Shown here: positions 9,262 through 17,720 of the stretch, piece by piece | Layout: each line of letters starts with the position of its first letter | How positions within the stretch are numbered: the stretch's first letter is position 1 | NCBI GenBank assembly: GCA_020724545.1 | Contig: DYGR01000006.1 | Coordinates: forward strand, 21,626 to 85,625 | Source of the DNA: Candidatus Methanoperedens nitratireducens | GTDB taxonomy: Archaea > Halobacteriota > Methanosarcinia > Methanosarcinales > Methanoperedenaceae | Direction of reading: 5' to 3' | DNA length: 64,000 nucleotides | Notes under the pieces: generated by a model | Told to the model about the DNA's origin: nothing | Seen by the model: only the letters and a program-made list of their open reading frames with translations | Database searches by the model: none | Made by a program: the position numbers and the translations under genes

Positions 9262-9675
9262 TTACTCTCCGGCAATGGCCACTATGACATCCTGATCCAG
9301 CATCTGTATATTATCCTCTATTGTAACTTCAATACCCTGGGCGACATTGCCAGACCCCATGTTCTTTGTATACTGGTCCAGATTGAGTATTACGAGATTA
9401 GTCCCGTTCATGGTATTGCTTATATTACTTGAGTGATCAGAGTCAGAGATAAGTATTATACTGTCCTGGGATACCATCTGGTAATTTCCTGCTGCAACAA
9501 CGTCTATATACTGGTTTACATCTCCACTGCCGTAGTTCCAGGCCGTCTGCTTTACATTGATCTCTATTACATTATCGCCTGTCATCTTTGCTTTTTGATT
9601 GATATCTGCAAGTACAGGGATTGCCAGAATCAGGATTACCGACAGTACAGCCAGAATTTTCTTTATACTACTCAC
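9262..9675 (-). CDS. Small secreted protein built from two glutamine-rich repeats, cassette B gene 3
   Basis: Probable GTG start at 9675, preceded by CCGGGGG. Signal peptide to VLA, then DINQKAKMTG. Two tandem repeats share [KL]-x-Q-x3-N-x-GSG-[DN]-V-x-Q-x-I-x-V and N-x-Q-M-x-x-QD. The mature part has only a few basic residues and no cysteine. It is a paralog of 3374-3790 and keeps all the repeated Gln, Asn and Gly positions, which suggests those residues are structural. It is the strongest candidate for a polymer-forming subunit. The likeness to curlin is one of pattern only. Confidence 0.85.
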   Translation of the reverse strand: MSSIKKILAVLSVILILAIPVLADINQKAKMTGDNVIEINVKQTAWNYGSGDVNQYIDVVAAGNYQMVSQDSIILISDSDHSSNISNTMNGTNLVILNLDQYTKNMGSGNVAQGIEVTIEDNIQMLDQDVIVAIAGE

Positions 9676-9801
9676 CCCCGGTTACTGTAACTATGCTAAG
9701 GGGAATAGAGGAAGGTTTTGCCTTCCTCTAGACCTTGTAGCTGTAGCTTTATGGATCAGATCACTGTTGAAGCTCATAGAGCTCCAACAGTGCTTTCTAC
9801 C

Positions 9802-12159
9802 TCACCGTCTTATGTCTGTTCTCTCCTCTCGTATATCTGTTATCTCTGTTGTTTCCTCTGTTGTTTCCTCTGTTGTCTCTATATCTGTCTCCTCTGTTGC
9901 GTCTGCGGTTGCTTCTGAGTCTGTATCTGTGGCTGCATCTGAGGCTGCATCACCTGCTGCATCTGAGGTTACATCTGTCTCTGCATCTGAGGCTGTGTCT
10001 GTTGCTGCATCTGAGGTTATATCTGTCTCTGCATCACCTGTTGCATCTGTTGCTGCATCTGATGTTGTATCTGCGGTTGCATCTGATGTCGTATCTGTTG
10101 CTGCATCTGATGTTGTATCTGTTGCTGCATCACCTGTTGCATCTGTTGCTGCATCCGATGTTGTATCTGCGGTTGCATCTGATGTTGTATCTGTCGCTGC
10201 ATCTGAGGATATATCCTTGGTTATATCTGAGGCTGTGTCTGTCGCTGCATCACCTGTTGCATCTGTGGTTGCGTCTGAGGCTGTGTCTGTTGCTGCATCT
10301 GATGTTGTATCTGCTGTTGCGTCTGAGGCTGTGTCTGTTGCTGCATCTGATGTTGTATCTGCTGCTGCGTCTGAGGCTGTGTCTGTTGCTGCATCAACTG
10401 ATGGATCACTGGTTGCTTCAGATGTTGCATCTGAGGCTGCATCAACTGATGGATCACTGGATGCTTCAGATGTCGGATTTGCCTCTGCATCTATATCTCC
10501 GCCGCTAGCGTCTCCATAGTAGTCTATGGTTGCTGTCTGGTCAAGTCTCTGATCATTGTCGATCTCTGCCCAGGCGATCTGCACATTGGCATTTACCTGC
10601 GTGACATCGCCGTCGAATCCCTTAGGATCTCCGCCAGTGGCAGTAGCTGTGCTGTCGCCGCTATCTCCACCATTGGTTTCAACTACGGCATCTACGCTGC
10701 CGTCGGTTGTGCTTTCGCCGCCAGTGCCTTCGCCGCCGTCACCGCTTGTGCTGTCTCCTGCTCCATCGCCCTGTCCAGTGCCTTCGCCAACGCTGTCAGC
10801 GTCTCCGCCTGTGGCTTCGCTGCTGGCATCGCCTTCACCGGTGGCCTCGCTTTCGACATCGATTTCGCTCGCGCTCTCAGCTTCTCCGCCTTCGCCAACA
10901 CTTTCGACATCACCGCGGCCTTCTGCCGTGCTCCTGGCCTCGCCGCTTTCGCTCTCTCCGCCTTCACCAGCTCTGCTATCAGCATCACCGAACTCATCGC
11001 TATCGCTCCGAGCTTCGCCGCCTTCGCCGCCAACGCTCTCGCCGCTCGTGGCTTCGCTCACGCCTTCGCCAGTGCCTTCAGCAACGCTGCTTCCTTCGCC
11101 GCCAAGGCCTTCACTGTCGCCTTCGCCAGTTGCAACGCTCTCGCCTTCGCCAGTTGCAGTGCCAACGCTGTCAGCATCTCCGCCAACGCTCTCGGCTTCG
11201 CCTGTGCCGGTACCGGTGCCTTCACCAGTAGCTGTGCTGTCGCCGCTGTCGCCGCCAAGTCCTTCGCCGCCGTCGCCGCCCTCAACGTCATAGTCTATAT
11301 CTGAGCTTGTCGTTGCATCTGTCCTTGAGTTCGAGCTTGAGCCTGCTACCGCGTTACCGCCTACTGCCGATCCCCTTGCAGAATTTTCCTGGTCGCCAGT
11401 TGTTTGCCTCTGGTCTACAGAGTTGGTGGCTATGTTGTTTCCATCCATGTCTACAGCGATATCTGTAGAAGCGGTTCCCCCTGCAGCATCAGCGTCTGTT
11501 GTCCCCAGGGCTTCCGACTCAGCGGTACCTGTGACATCAGCGTTAGTGGTCCCTGTGCCTGTTGCATCAGCAGTTCCTGCTACATCAGACTCAGTAGTCC
11601 CTGTGCCTGTTGAGTCAGCTGTCCCTGAGACATCAGCGTCAGTGGTACCTGTGCCTGCTGAGTCAGCGGTCCCTGCTACATCAGACTCAGTAGTCCCTGT
11701 GCCTGTTGAGTCAGCTGTCCCCGCGACATCAGATTCAGCAGTCCCTGCTACATCAGAATCTGTTGTCCCTGCTACATCAGACTCAGTAGTCCCTGTGCCT
11801 GTTGAGTCGGCTGTTCCCGCTACATCAGACTCAGTAGTACCTGCTACATCAGAATCTGTTGTCCCTGCGGCTTCAGAGTCGGTAGTTCCTGTGCCTGTTG
11901 CATCAGCAGTTCCTGCTACATCAGACTCAGTAGTACCTGCTACATCAGACTCAGCAGTTCCTGTGCCTTCCGAGTCAGCAGTTCCCGTGGCTGCAGAGTC
12001 AGTAGTCCCTGTGCCTGTTGAGTCAGCTTCTCCTGTGGCTGCAGAGTCAGAAGTCCCTGCTACATCAGAAGCTGCATCAGCCGTTGGTTGAGCTGCTGCT
12101 GGAAGTATCAGTCCTATAGCTATCGACACTATCAGTATTAGTGTCAGTGCTTTCTTCAT
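9802..12159 (-). CDS. Secreted 785-aa acidic repeat protein, cassette B gene 2
   Basis: The start has GAGGTG upstream; the signal peptide ends at PAAA. Residues about 29-228 are some 25 octapeptide repeats (ESDVAGTT and DSTGTGTT variants). Next comes a short ordered segment with QRQTTGDQENSARG, then an acidic Gly/Ser/Glu-rich stretch, a second ordered segment (VTQVNANVQIAWAEIDNDQ), and finally about 220 residues in which Asp recurs every fourth position (SDAATDTA). The two ordered segments match the 207-aa protein at 3883-4506. The chain is extremely acidic and has no cysteine. Likely an extracellular, possibly cation-binding matrix protein. Long frames on the opposite strand are mirrors of the repeats. 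Confidence 0.8.
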   Translation of the reverse strand: MKKALTLILIVSIAIGLILPAAAQPTADAASDVAGTSDSAATGEADSTGTGTTDSAATGTADSEGTGTAESDVAGTTESDVAGTADATGTGTTDSEAAGTTDSDVAGTTESDVAGTADSTGTGTTESDVAGTTDSDVAGTAESDVAGTADSTGTGTTESDVAGTADSAGTGTTDADVSGTADSTGTGTTESDVAGTADATGTGTTNADVTGTAESEALGTTDADAAGGTASTDIAVDMDGNNIATNSVDQRQTTGDQENSARGSAVGGNAVAGSSSNSRTDATTSSDIDYDVEGGDGGEGLGGDSGDSTATGEGTGTGTGEAESVGGDADSVGTATGEGESVATGEGDSEGLGGEGSSVAEGTGEGVSEATSGESVGGEGGEARSDSDEFGDADSRAGEGGESESGEARSTAEGRGDVESVGEGGEAESASEIDVESEATGEGDASSEATGGDADSVGEGTGQGDGAGDSTSGDGGEGTGGESTTDGSVDAVVETNGGDSGDSTATATGGDPKGFDGDVTQVNANVQIAWAEIDNDQRLDQTATIDYYGDASGGDIDAEANPTSEASSDPSVDAASDATSEATSDPSVDAATDTASDAAADTTSDAATDTASDATADTTSDAATDTASDATTDATGDAATDTASDITKDISSDAATDTTSDATADTTSDAATDATGDAATDTTSDAATDTTSDATADTTSDAATDATGDAETDITSDAATDTASDAETDVTSDAAGDAASDAATDTDSEATADATEETDIETTEETTEETTEITDIREERTDIRR
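9880..10480 (-). repeat. 12-bp-period repeat giving Asp every fourth residue
   Basis: The C-terminal part of the 785-aa protein is made of tetrads [STGA]-D-[AT]-[ATD], with higher-order blocks such as TSDAATDATGDA. The DNA repeats imperfectly with a 12-bp base period, which favours length changes by slippage or recombination. Confidence 0.75.
11476..12075 (-). repeat. 24-bp tandem repeat, about 25 units
   Basis: This codes for the octapeptide array of the 785-aa protein. Units alternate between a type with SDVAGT and a type with STGTGT, both beginning with an acidic residue. The regular phase without frame slips shows that selection keeps it coding. Confidence 0.8.
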
Positions 12160-12190
12160 GTATTCACCTCGTTTCTTTTTATTCTATTGT

Positions 12191-12238
12191 GCCCGGCACT
12201 ATTGCCGGGCCAAATACGCCCCCGGGGTTTGAACCCGG
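12191..12238 (-). terminator. Conserved double hairpin between cassette B genes 1 and 2
   Basis: GCCCGGC (12191-12197) pairs with GCCGGGC (12204-12210), and CCGGGGTTTGAACCCGG (12222-12238) touches the lipoprotein stop codon. The location is the same as 4531-4595 in cassette A. The first stem differs in sequence and length between the copies but remains able to pair, which argues for a conserved RNA structure. Confidence 0.6.
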
Positions 12239-12814
12239 TCAGTTCGGCCTGCCGACAGGCGTATCAAATGTAACATTCCATGCAGCCCTCTTTACCACAG
12301 TATTATTCTCAGAAACCTGGACAAATATGTGGACATAGCTGGTATTCCCTTTCGGTTTTATGGAGAAGCTCTTGGTCCAGCTACCGTTGTTGATGCGAGT
12401 CACCCTTGCCTTGTTATACCACTCAGAACCGAACTCTGGCCTGAACGCCGTAAGCACTGTCTCGTTCATCCTGGGATTGATGATCTTTACCGTGACCGGG
12501 AGCTTGCCAGTCTTCTGGAACTGCTTTTGATTTAGAATTAAACGTATCTGGTTTGGTTCTGATTTGTTGGATGCAGATTTTGTCTTAGTCAGGCTATTCA
12601 CACTTATATTCCCGTCAGGAAGTCCTGCGCCCATCTCATTTTCCTTACCTGTCAGGGTGAGGTTATCCCCGCTGGTATTCTGGTCAGAAGACCCTACACC
12701 CAGCTTACTTTCACCGTCAATACATCCCCCCAGGGCAGATATGAGTAACAGTATCCCGATAACTCCACCTATCCTGGTAAATAATAGTCTTACTGATGTT
12801 GATTTGTTATCCAA
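12239..12814 (-). CDS. Secreted lipoprotein, cassette B gene 1
   Basis: This 191-aa protein has an N-terminal helix ending in the lipobox SALGGC (Cys near residue 32), a Gly/Asn/Ser-rich linker with sequons, and a C-terminal beta-sandwich-like domain (VTVKIINPRMNETVL, VVKRAAWNVTFDTPVG). It is paralogous to 4596-5144 and likewise heads its cassette. Likely tethered to the outer face of the membrane; exact role unknown. Confidence 0.85.
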   Translation of the reverse strand: MDNKSTSVRLLFTRIGGVIGILLLISALGGCIDGESKLGVGSSDQNTSGDNLTLTGKENEMGAGLPDGNISVNSLTKTKSASNKSEPNQIRLILNQKQFQKTGKLPVTVKIINPRMNETVLTAFRPEFGSEWYNKARVTRINNGSWTKSFSIKPKGNTSYVHIFVQVSENNTVVKRAAWNVTFDTPVGRPN

Positions 12815-12973
12815 GTCTTATCCCCACTTTTCTACGTCTTCTATGATATCCCCGCAGTATCTTTTGAGTTTTTGCTGGTCACCCGATTCCCGAAAGAATT
12901 TATGAGATATTTCTTAACTTGCGGTAGTAGTTACTATAATAGCACAACCTTAAAAAATGTTAAGAATAATTGA

Positions 12974-13027
12974 CATATGGGAGTGCATATGACAAGACAT
13001 ATGGGAGTGCATATGACAAGGCATATG
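12974..13027. promoter_or_regulatory. Five CATATG palindromes at exact 12-bp spacing
   Basis: CATATG occurs at 12974, 12986, 12998, 13010 and 13022. Spacers alternate GGAGTG, ACAAGA, GGAGTG, ACAAGG, so the true unit is 24 bp. It lies 45-98 bp before the ATG of the FAD enzyme at 13072, just upstream of a TATA-like TTTTTTATATTTC (about 13038-13050), and 160 bp from the divergent lipoprotein gene. It may be an operator for a repeated DNA-binding protein, but a simple tandem duplication is also possible. Confidence 0.55.
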
Positions 13028-13071
13028 TCAGACCATCTTTTTTATATTTCTTATAACTATATCCCTCTATC

Positions 13072-14364
13072 ATGAAAACAGTAATTATTGGCGCAGGACT
13101 GGCAGGGCTTGCTGCTGCATACAGGCTTGTGGAGAGTGACGAAATAGTGATCATAGAGAGAGAGCCTGAACCTGGCGGCATGGCATCAAGTTACAGTATA
13201 AAGACCCCGGATACGGGGACATATCATATCGAGGAATACTATCACCATATCTTTGCAGGCGATAAGGAACTCATAGCGCTCATATATGAGCTTGGTCTTG
13301 GGGACAGGCTTGAGTGGCAAAGAGGTACAACAGGATACTACTTTAACGGCAGGATATATCCGATGAACACTCCTTTTGAGATCCTAAGAGCCCTTCCACT
13401 GGTGGATGTTATCAGGCTGACACTGCTCGTGCTGAGGGCAAAAGCCATAAAAGACAGGTCTCATTACGACAATATAACAGCAAGGGAGTGGATATACGAT
13501 ACTGCAGGTGAATCGGTATATAATAATTTCTTTGAGCCCCTGCTTCAGAGCAAGTTCGGGGACAATAAAGAAAAAGTATCAGCAGCATGGCTATTAGGAC
13601 GTGTGCAGATACGCTCAAACAGGGGGACAAAAGGTGAAAGGCTGGGTTATATGCGCGGTGGTTTTAATGCACTTATAGAGGCTATGGCAGATAACATCAG
13701 GAAAAAAGGGGGTAAGATAGTAAACGGCACTGTATTGCAGATCGAGGTCTCGGATGGTTCTGTGCAGGGCATTGTTGTGGATAAGGAGTATATCAGGTGC
13801 GACAGGGTTATTTCAACAGTCGCCCCCCGTGTTCTGGAAAAAATAATCGATACAGGGCTTTTGGGATGTAATCTGGATATCAGCTACCAGGGTACAGCAT
13901 GCGCGCTATTTGGATTGACAGAAAGGATCATGGATGATATATACTGGCTCAATATCAAAGAGGATGTGCCTTTTGGCGCTGTGATAGAGCATACCAACTT
14001 TATCCCTGCATCGGATTACGGAGAGCATCTCATGTATGCGACCTCGTATTTCCAGAGCCCTGACAGCGTTCTGTGGAGATCATCTGATGAAGAGGTGATC
14101 GAATTATACCTTGGCGGACTTGAGAAGCTCTTCCCTGGATTCAGGGAAAAGGTGAAATGGTGGCGCCTGCGCCGTGATATGGATACTGCGCCTGTGTATG
14201 AGACAGGATACGGGAAAAAGATCCTGCCGTATGTAACAGGTATAAAAGGACTTTATCTGGCAGGCATGTTCTCGCAGGCGAATTATCCAGAGAGGAGCAT
14301 GAACGGCTCGATAGTGGCAGGGTTTAAGTGTGCTTTTTATACACACTTCCTGAGCCTGAGTTGA
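13072..14364 (+). CDS. FAD-dependent amine-oxidase/protoporphyrinogen-oxidase-like protein
   Basis: The N-terminus has the dinucleotide-binding motif VIIGAGLAGLAAAYRL, followed by the acidic ribose-binding residue in IIERE and the GGM motif typical of flavin amine oxidases, protoporphyrinogen oxidases and phytoene desaturases. The C-terminus ends with a typical FAD-binding stretch (GLYLAGMFSQANYPERSMNGSIVAG). Length 430 aa is normal for the family. The substrate cannot be told; in archaea such proteins are often near lipid or polysaccharide genes. It stands alone on the plus strand, with a weak hairpin (GAAGAAA at 14363, TTTCTTC at 14386) after the stop. Confidence 0.85.
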   Translation: MKTVIIGAGLAGLAAAYRLVESDEIVIIEREPEPGGMASSYSIKTPDTGTYHIEEYYHHIFAGDKELIALIYELGLGDRLEWQRGTTGYYFNGRIYPMNTPFEILRALPLVDVIRLTLLVLRAKAIKDRSHYDNITAREWIYDTAGESVYNNFFEPLLQSKFGDNKEKVSAAWLLGRVQIRSNRGTKGERLGYMRGGFNALIEAMADNIRKKGGKIVNGTVLQIEVSDGSVQGIVVDKEYIRCDRVISTVAPRVLEKIIDTGLLGCNLDISYQGTACALFGLTERIMDDIYWLNIKEDVPFGAVIEHTNFIPASDYGEHLMYATSYFQSPDSVLWRSSDEEVIELYLGGLEKLFPGFREKVKWWRLRRDMDTAPVYETGYGKKILPYVTGIKGLYLAGMFSQANYPERSMNGSIVAGFKCAFYTHFLSLS

Positions 14365-14518
14365 AGAAAATGGGGCTGGTTTCTCTTTCTTCATTACTCT
14401 AAATTGCTGCAAGAACCTTTACACCTGTTTTTCTTAAGAGAGAAAGTATGACAAATAAGGTCCCCAGTCACGGCGAAAACAAAAGCAGAGTAGTGAGCGA
14501 TGGGGTGATCATGGTAGT

Positions 14519-15643
14519 TTACTCTTCTGTTTCTATCAGCTCAGAAACAATCTCTTCAAGCTCTTTTTTCCTCTTCTTACTCGATGACTCCACTGTCCCA
14601 TCAGCTTCAACCACAGACACCATGATATCAAACCTCTCTGCTGCTGCAACATCCGCAGATGACATTATCGGATTATCAGCACACGGCGGGGTCCATGGAT
14701 TTGCCATGAACTCCATCTCCTGAAGTGTTGGGGTGTATGAGTGAATAACCTCAAGTTTTCCATCTTTTTCATGCTTGTATGCGCGGTAAAGAGACCTGTT
14801 CTGTCTGAAGCCCACATATATCTCAAGAAGCGTGACACCGATGAGGGAATTGGTATGTTTTCCCACAACAAGGTCGCTTATGATCTTCTCACCCTCATCC
14901 GTGTGAAGTACAATAAAACCGCTCTCTTTATTCTCGTTGTTTGAGATTTCGATCATCATCCTCAAGCAATCAACCAGAGCCATGTCCTTTGTGGGGATTA
15001 TCCTGTCAAAATCCCTGATCGTCCTTGAGATCTGATCCTCTGAATAATCTGCCACACCATCGCGCTTTAAGATATCAGTGATCTTTGCTCCCTGAATGCC
15101 CAGCAGGTTTGATTCTATCCCGTACTTCTTCTCTTTTTCAAGTAAGGTAGAAAGCCGCTCTTTTGCGTCAAGGTGGCGTGCAAATCTCCTTTTTACGAGT
15201 TCCTCATCGCTGGCTGTAAGCTCAATTGCTTTTGGTACTGTGCCTAATTTTCGGGTCAATAACGATATCTGCCTGATCAACTCATGCTCTCCAAGCTCCA
15301 TCACATCGAATATGCTCTCGACCAGCAATTTAACCTGGTCGTAGATCGAAACATCGACAAATACAGGTTCATCGTCTTCAAAGATCGGAAGCTTTCTCTT
15401 TTCGTAAAGCTCCCCTTTCATTTTTTCAACAAAATCCTTCCTGATAAGTACCACAGGCTGGGCTGAACGCGCCCTACCTTCAAACATGGCTCCAGTATTC
15501 TCTGAGAGCATCTGGATAGCCAGGGTTGTTTTTCCACCTCCCTGCGGCCCGGTCAATATTAAAATGGGATGTTTTTCCAGTTCTTCTGAGAGAATCCTGA
15601 CTGATTCTTCTTTTGTATGCGTAGAGGTATCAAGAATATCCAT
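14519..15643 (-). CDS. P-loop ATPase of unknown function
   Basis: The ATG at 15643 gives MDILDTSTHTKEE. The longer frame from 15685 is rejected because its first codons lie in a perfect hairpin. The Walker A motif GPQGGGKTT is near residue 35 of the chosen protein. The rest is helical and charged, with a Lys-rich C-terminus (SSSKKRKKELEE). The Walker B motif is not obvious. No known family was recognised, and it could be an AAA-type or DNA/RNA-linked ATPase. It is downstream of, and on the same strand as, the thermosome gene, but the hairpin in between suggests separate transcription. Confidence 0.75.
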   Translation of the reverse strand: MDILDTSTHTKEESVRILSEELEKHPILILTGPQGGGKTTLAIQMLSENTGAMFEGRARSAQPVVLIRKDFVEKMKGELYEKRKLPIFEDDEPVFVDVSIYDQVKLLVESIFDVMELGEHELIRQISLLTRKLGTVPKAIELTASDEELVKRRFARHLDAKERLSTLLEKEKKYGIESNLLGIQGAKITDILKRDGVADYSEDQISRTIRDFDRIIPTKDMALVDCLRMMIEISNNENKESGFIVLHTDEGEKIISDLVVGKHTNSLIGVTLLEIYVGFRQNRSLYRAYKHEKDGKLEVIHSYTPTLQEMEFMANPWTPPCADNPIMSSADVAAAERFDIMVSVVEADGTVESSSKKRKKELEEIVSELIETEE

Positions 15644-15664
15644 CAATAAAACCCTGAGCAGAAT

Positions 15665-15691
15665 ACACGTATGCCCTTTGGGCATACGTGT
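15665..15691 (-). terminator. Perfect 12-bp hairpin between thermosome and ATPase genes
   Basis: ACACGTATGCCC (15665-15676), loop TTT, and GGGCATACGTGT (15680-15691). It lies 44 nt after the thermosome stop on the minus strand. No strong T-run follows, so it may act as an RNA stabiliser as well as a terminator. Confidence 0.55.
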
Positions 15692-15734
15692 GGCCTTTCA
15701 ACGGCGCAACTATAGACGTTTATCCATTTTTTGT

Positions 15735-17390
15735 CTATTCCATTCCTTCCATGCCGCCCATACCGCCCATTCCGCCCATGCCTCCTGGTCCGCCTGGTGG
15801 CATTTCTGATCTCCTGCTTGACAGCACATCATCGATCCTGAGGATCATGGTAGCTGCCTCAGTTGCAGAATCTATTGCCTGCATCTTAACCCTGAGAGGC
15901 TCGACCACGCCCTCCTCAAGCATATCCACGACCTGACCTTTGAACACATTAAGCCCTGCCGTCTTATTGCCTCTCTCATGCTGGCTTCTCATATCAACAA
16001 TCATATTTATAGGATCAAGACCTGCATTCTCAGCCAGGGACCTCGGTATGATCTCAAGCGCCTCAGCGAACTTGCCCACAGCAAGCTGCTCCCTTCCTGT
16101 CAACGTTGCTGAATACTCCCGCAATCTCAGTGCCAGTTCGATCTCAGGTGAACCTCCGCCTGCAACAAGCTTTCCATCCTCGATCGTAACCCCGACTACA
16201 CGCAGTGCATCATGCAGTGCCCGCTCTGCCTCATCCACCACATGCTCAGTTCCGCCGCGCAGTATGATCGAGACCGCCTTGGGATTGTGGCATTCTGTAA
16301 CATACGTCATTGCCTCCTCACCTATCTTTTTCTCCTCAACCAGTCCTGCCCTGCCAAGATCCGATTCATTGATCTCCTTCAGGCTTGTGAGTATCTTGGC
16401 ACCTGTTGCGCGTGCAAGCTTCTCCATATCGCTCTTCTTGACACGCCTTGCAGCATAGGTGCCTGCCTTTGCAAGGTAGTGCTGCGCAATATCATCTATT
16501 CCTTTCTGCACAAACACGACATTTGCACCGCTTGCGACGACCTTGTTGACCATGTCGTGCAGCATCTGCTCCTCCTGGTCAAGGAACAACTGGAGTTGAT
16601 CGGGTGATTTTATTGAGATCTCAGCATCCACTTCTGTCTTTTTGATCTCAAGGGCTTCATTGAGCAGAAGGATCTTTGCGTCCTTTACTCTCTTAGGCAT
16701 GTTGGTATGAACCCGCTCTTTATCAATTACCATGCCTTCTATCAATTGTGATTCTTCTACGCTTCCGCCCACTTTCTTCTCGACTTTGATGTCATCAACA
16801 TCAACAGTGTTCTTACCGTTCTCGGTATTTACAACTGCCAGTACTGCGTTCACAGCAAGGCTGGCAAAAGCCTCTTTGGATGACTCAGCCCCTTTTCCTG
16901 TTATTGCAGTTGAGGCTATTTTAATCAGTAAATCCCTGTCATCCGGGCGCACATCCATTGCAAGTGTCGCAAGGATCTCTTTTGCTTTTATTGATGCAAG
17001 CCTGTATCCGTTGGCGATTACGGTCGGGTGTACGTTCTGGTCCAGAAGTTCCTCTGCGTTCTTTAAGAATTCACCTGCAAGAACTGCTGCTGTTGTTGTT
17101 CCGTCCCCGACCTCGTCGTCCTGGGTCTTTGAGACCTCCACGATCATCTTGGCTGCAGGGTGCTCGATATCCATTTCCTTAAGAATTGTGGCACCGTCGT
17201 TTGTGATTACGATGTCCCCGAGTGAATCTACAAGCATCTTATCCATGCCTCTCGGTCCAAGTGTTGTTCTTACAGCGGCTGCGACTGCTTTTGCAGCCAT
17301 GATATTGTTGCTCTGTGCTTCTCTTCCTCTTGTTCTCTGACTGCCTTCTCTTAAAATCAAGATAGGCTGTCCTGCTAATTGTCCTGCCAT
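15735..17390 (-). CDS. thsA: Thermosome subunit (group II chaperonin)
   Basis: At 551 aa this is full length for the family. Visible motifs are [20 protein letters not shown], the ATP-site [12 protein letters not shown], and the apical helical-protrusion region. The C-terminus is a GGM-rich tail ([14 protein letters not shown]), as in other archaeal chaperonins. It folds cytosolic proteins in an ATP-driven double ring of eight or nine subunits per ring. Only one subunit gene is in this window. GGAGG (17398-17402) lies just upstream of the ATG on the minus strand. Confidence 0.97.
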   Translation of the reverse strand: MAGQLAGQPILILREGSQRTRGREAQSNNIMAAKAVAAAVRTTLGPRGMDKMLVDSLGDIVITNDGATILKEMDIEHPAAKMIVEVSKTQDDEVGDGTTTAAVLAGEFLKNAEELLDQNVHPTVIANGYRLASIKAKEILATLAMDVRPDDRDLLIKIASTAITGKGAESSKEAFASLAVNAVLAVVNTENGKNTVDVDDIKVEKKVGGSVEESQLIEGMVIDKERVHTNMPKRVKDAKILLLNEALEIKKTEVDAEISIKSPDQLQLFLDQEEQMLHDMVNKVVASGANVVFVQKGIDDIAQHYLAKAGTYAARRVKKSDMEKLARATGAKILTSLKEINESDLGRAGLVEEKKIGEEAMTYVTECHNPKAVSIILRGGTEHVVDEAERALHDALRVVGVTIEDGKLVAGGGSPEIELALRLREYSATLTGREQLAVGKFAEALEIIPRSLAENAGLDPINMIVDMRSQHERGNKTAGLNVFKGQVVDMLEEGVVEPLRVKMQAIDSATEAATMILRIDDVLSSRRSEMPPGGPGGMGGMGGMGGMEGME

Positions 17391-17720
17391 AAATAACCTC
17401 CGTTAAAATCTTATCGTTTGATTTTATCTAATTTTTAATAGTATGTACAAATTCTAAGCTTGTACGAGGAATTCTCATTGTTTGTAATTCTATATAAAAA
17501 TTGCGGTAGTAGGCTCTGGTGAATCTTCGGTGAAGAGAAAGGGCTGGAAAACGCTCTTTCTTATTCAACTGAACTACACTCTACCTGGAAACTCTATATA
17601 CTCTGAAACCACAGTAAGATATATAACTGTTGCATATAGAGAAGATATATTTAATACCGTTTGGGAATTGCGGATATAAAATGGATAGGATAAGGAATTG
17701 TAGAGATAATAATATGACTT
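17391..17720. promoter_or_regulatory. Divergent intergenic region with promoters and a group II intron 3'-end scrap
   Basis: This 330-bp gap separates the thermosome (minus) and glycosyltransferase (plus) genes. AT-rich TATA-like stretches lie near 17430-17450 and 17640-17660. Between 17532 and 17570 there is a hairpin that matches the domain VI region of the intron at 60345-60383 at 36 of 39 positions, ending in the same TTATTCAACT. No complete gene was seen. Confidence 0.6.

Noticed and set aside
9849..11293. Long plus-strand frames rich in Leu/Arg and Ser/Pro opposite the 785-aa gene
   Set aside because: They are the mirror of a repetitive minus-strand gene that has a signal peptide, a ribosome site and a paralog; the repeat keeps all frames open.
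11476..12075. Regular 24-bp repeats considered as a CRISPR array
   Set aside because: Units are contiguous without unique spacers and code in frame for octapeptides.
11423..12091. 222-codon plus-strand frame rich in Val/Pro/Ser
   Set aside because: It is the reverse of the octapeptide repeats, with no start signal and no secretion signal.
15644..15685. Longer start of the P-loop ATPase at 15685
   Set aside because: The added codons lie over a perfect hairpin, and the ATG at 15643 fits the domain start.
16732..17340. 202-codon frame on the plus strand inside the thermosome gene
   Set aside because: A shadow of a highly conserved gene; no independent evidence.
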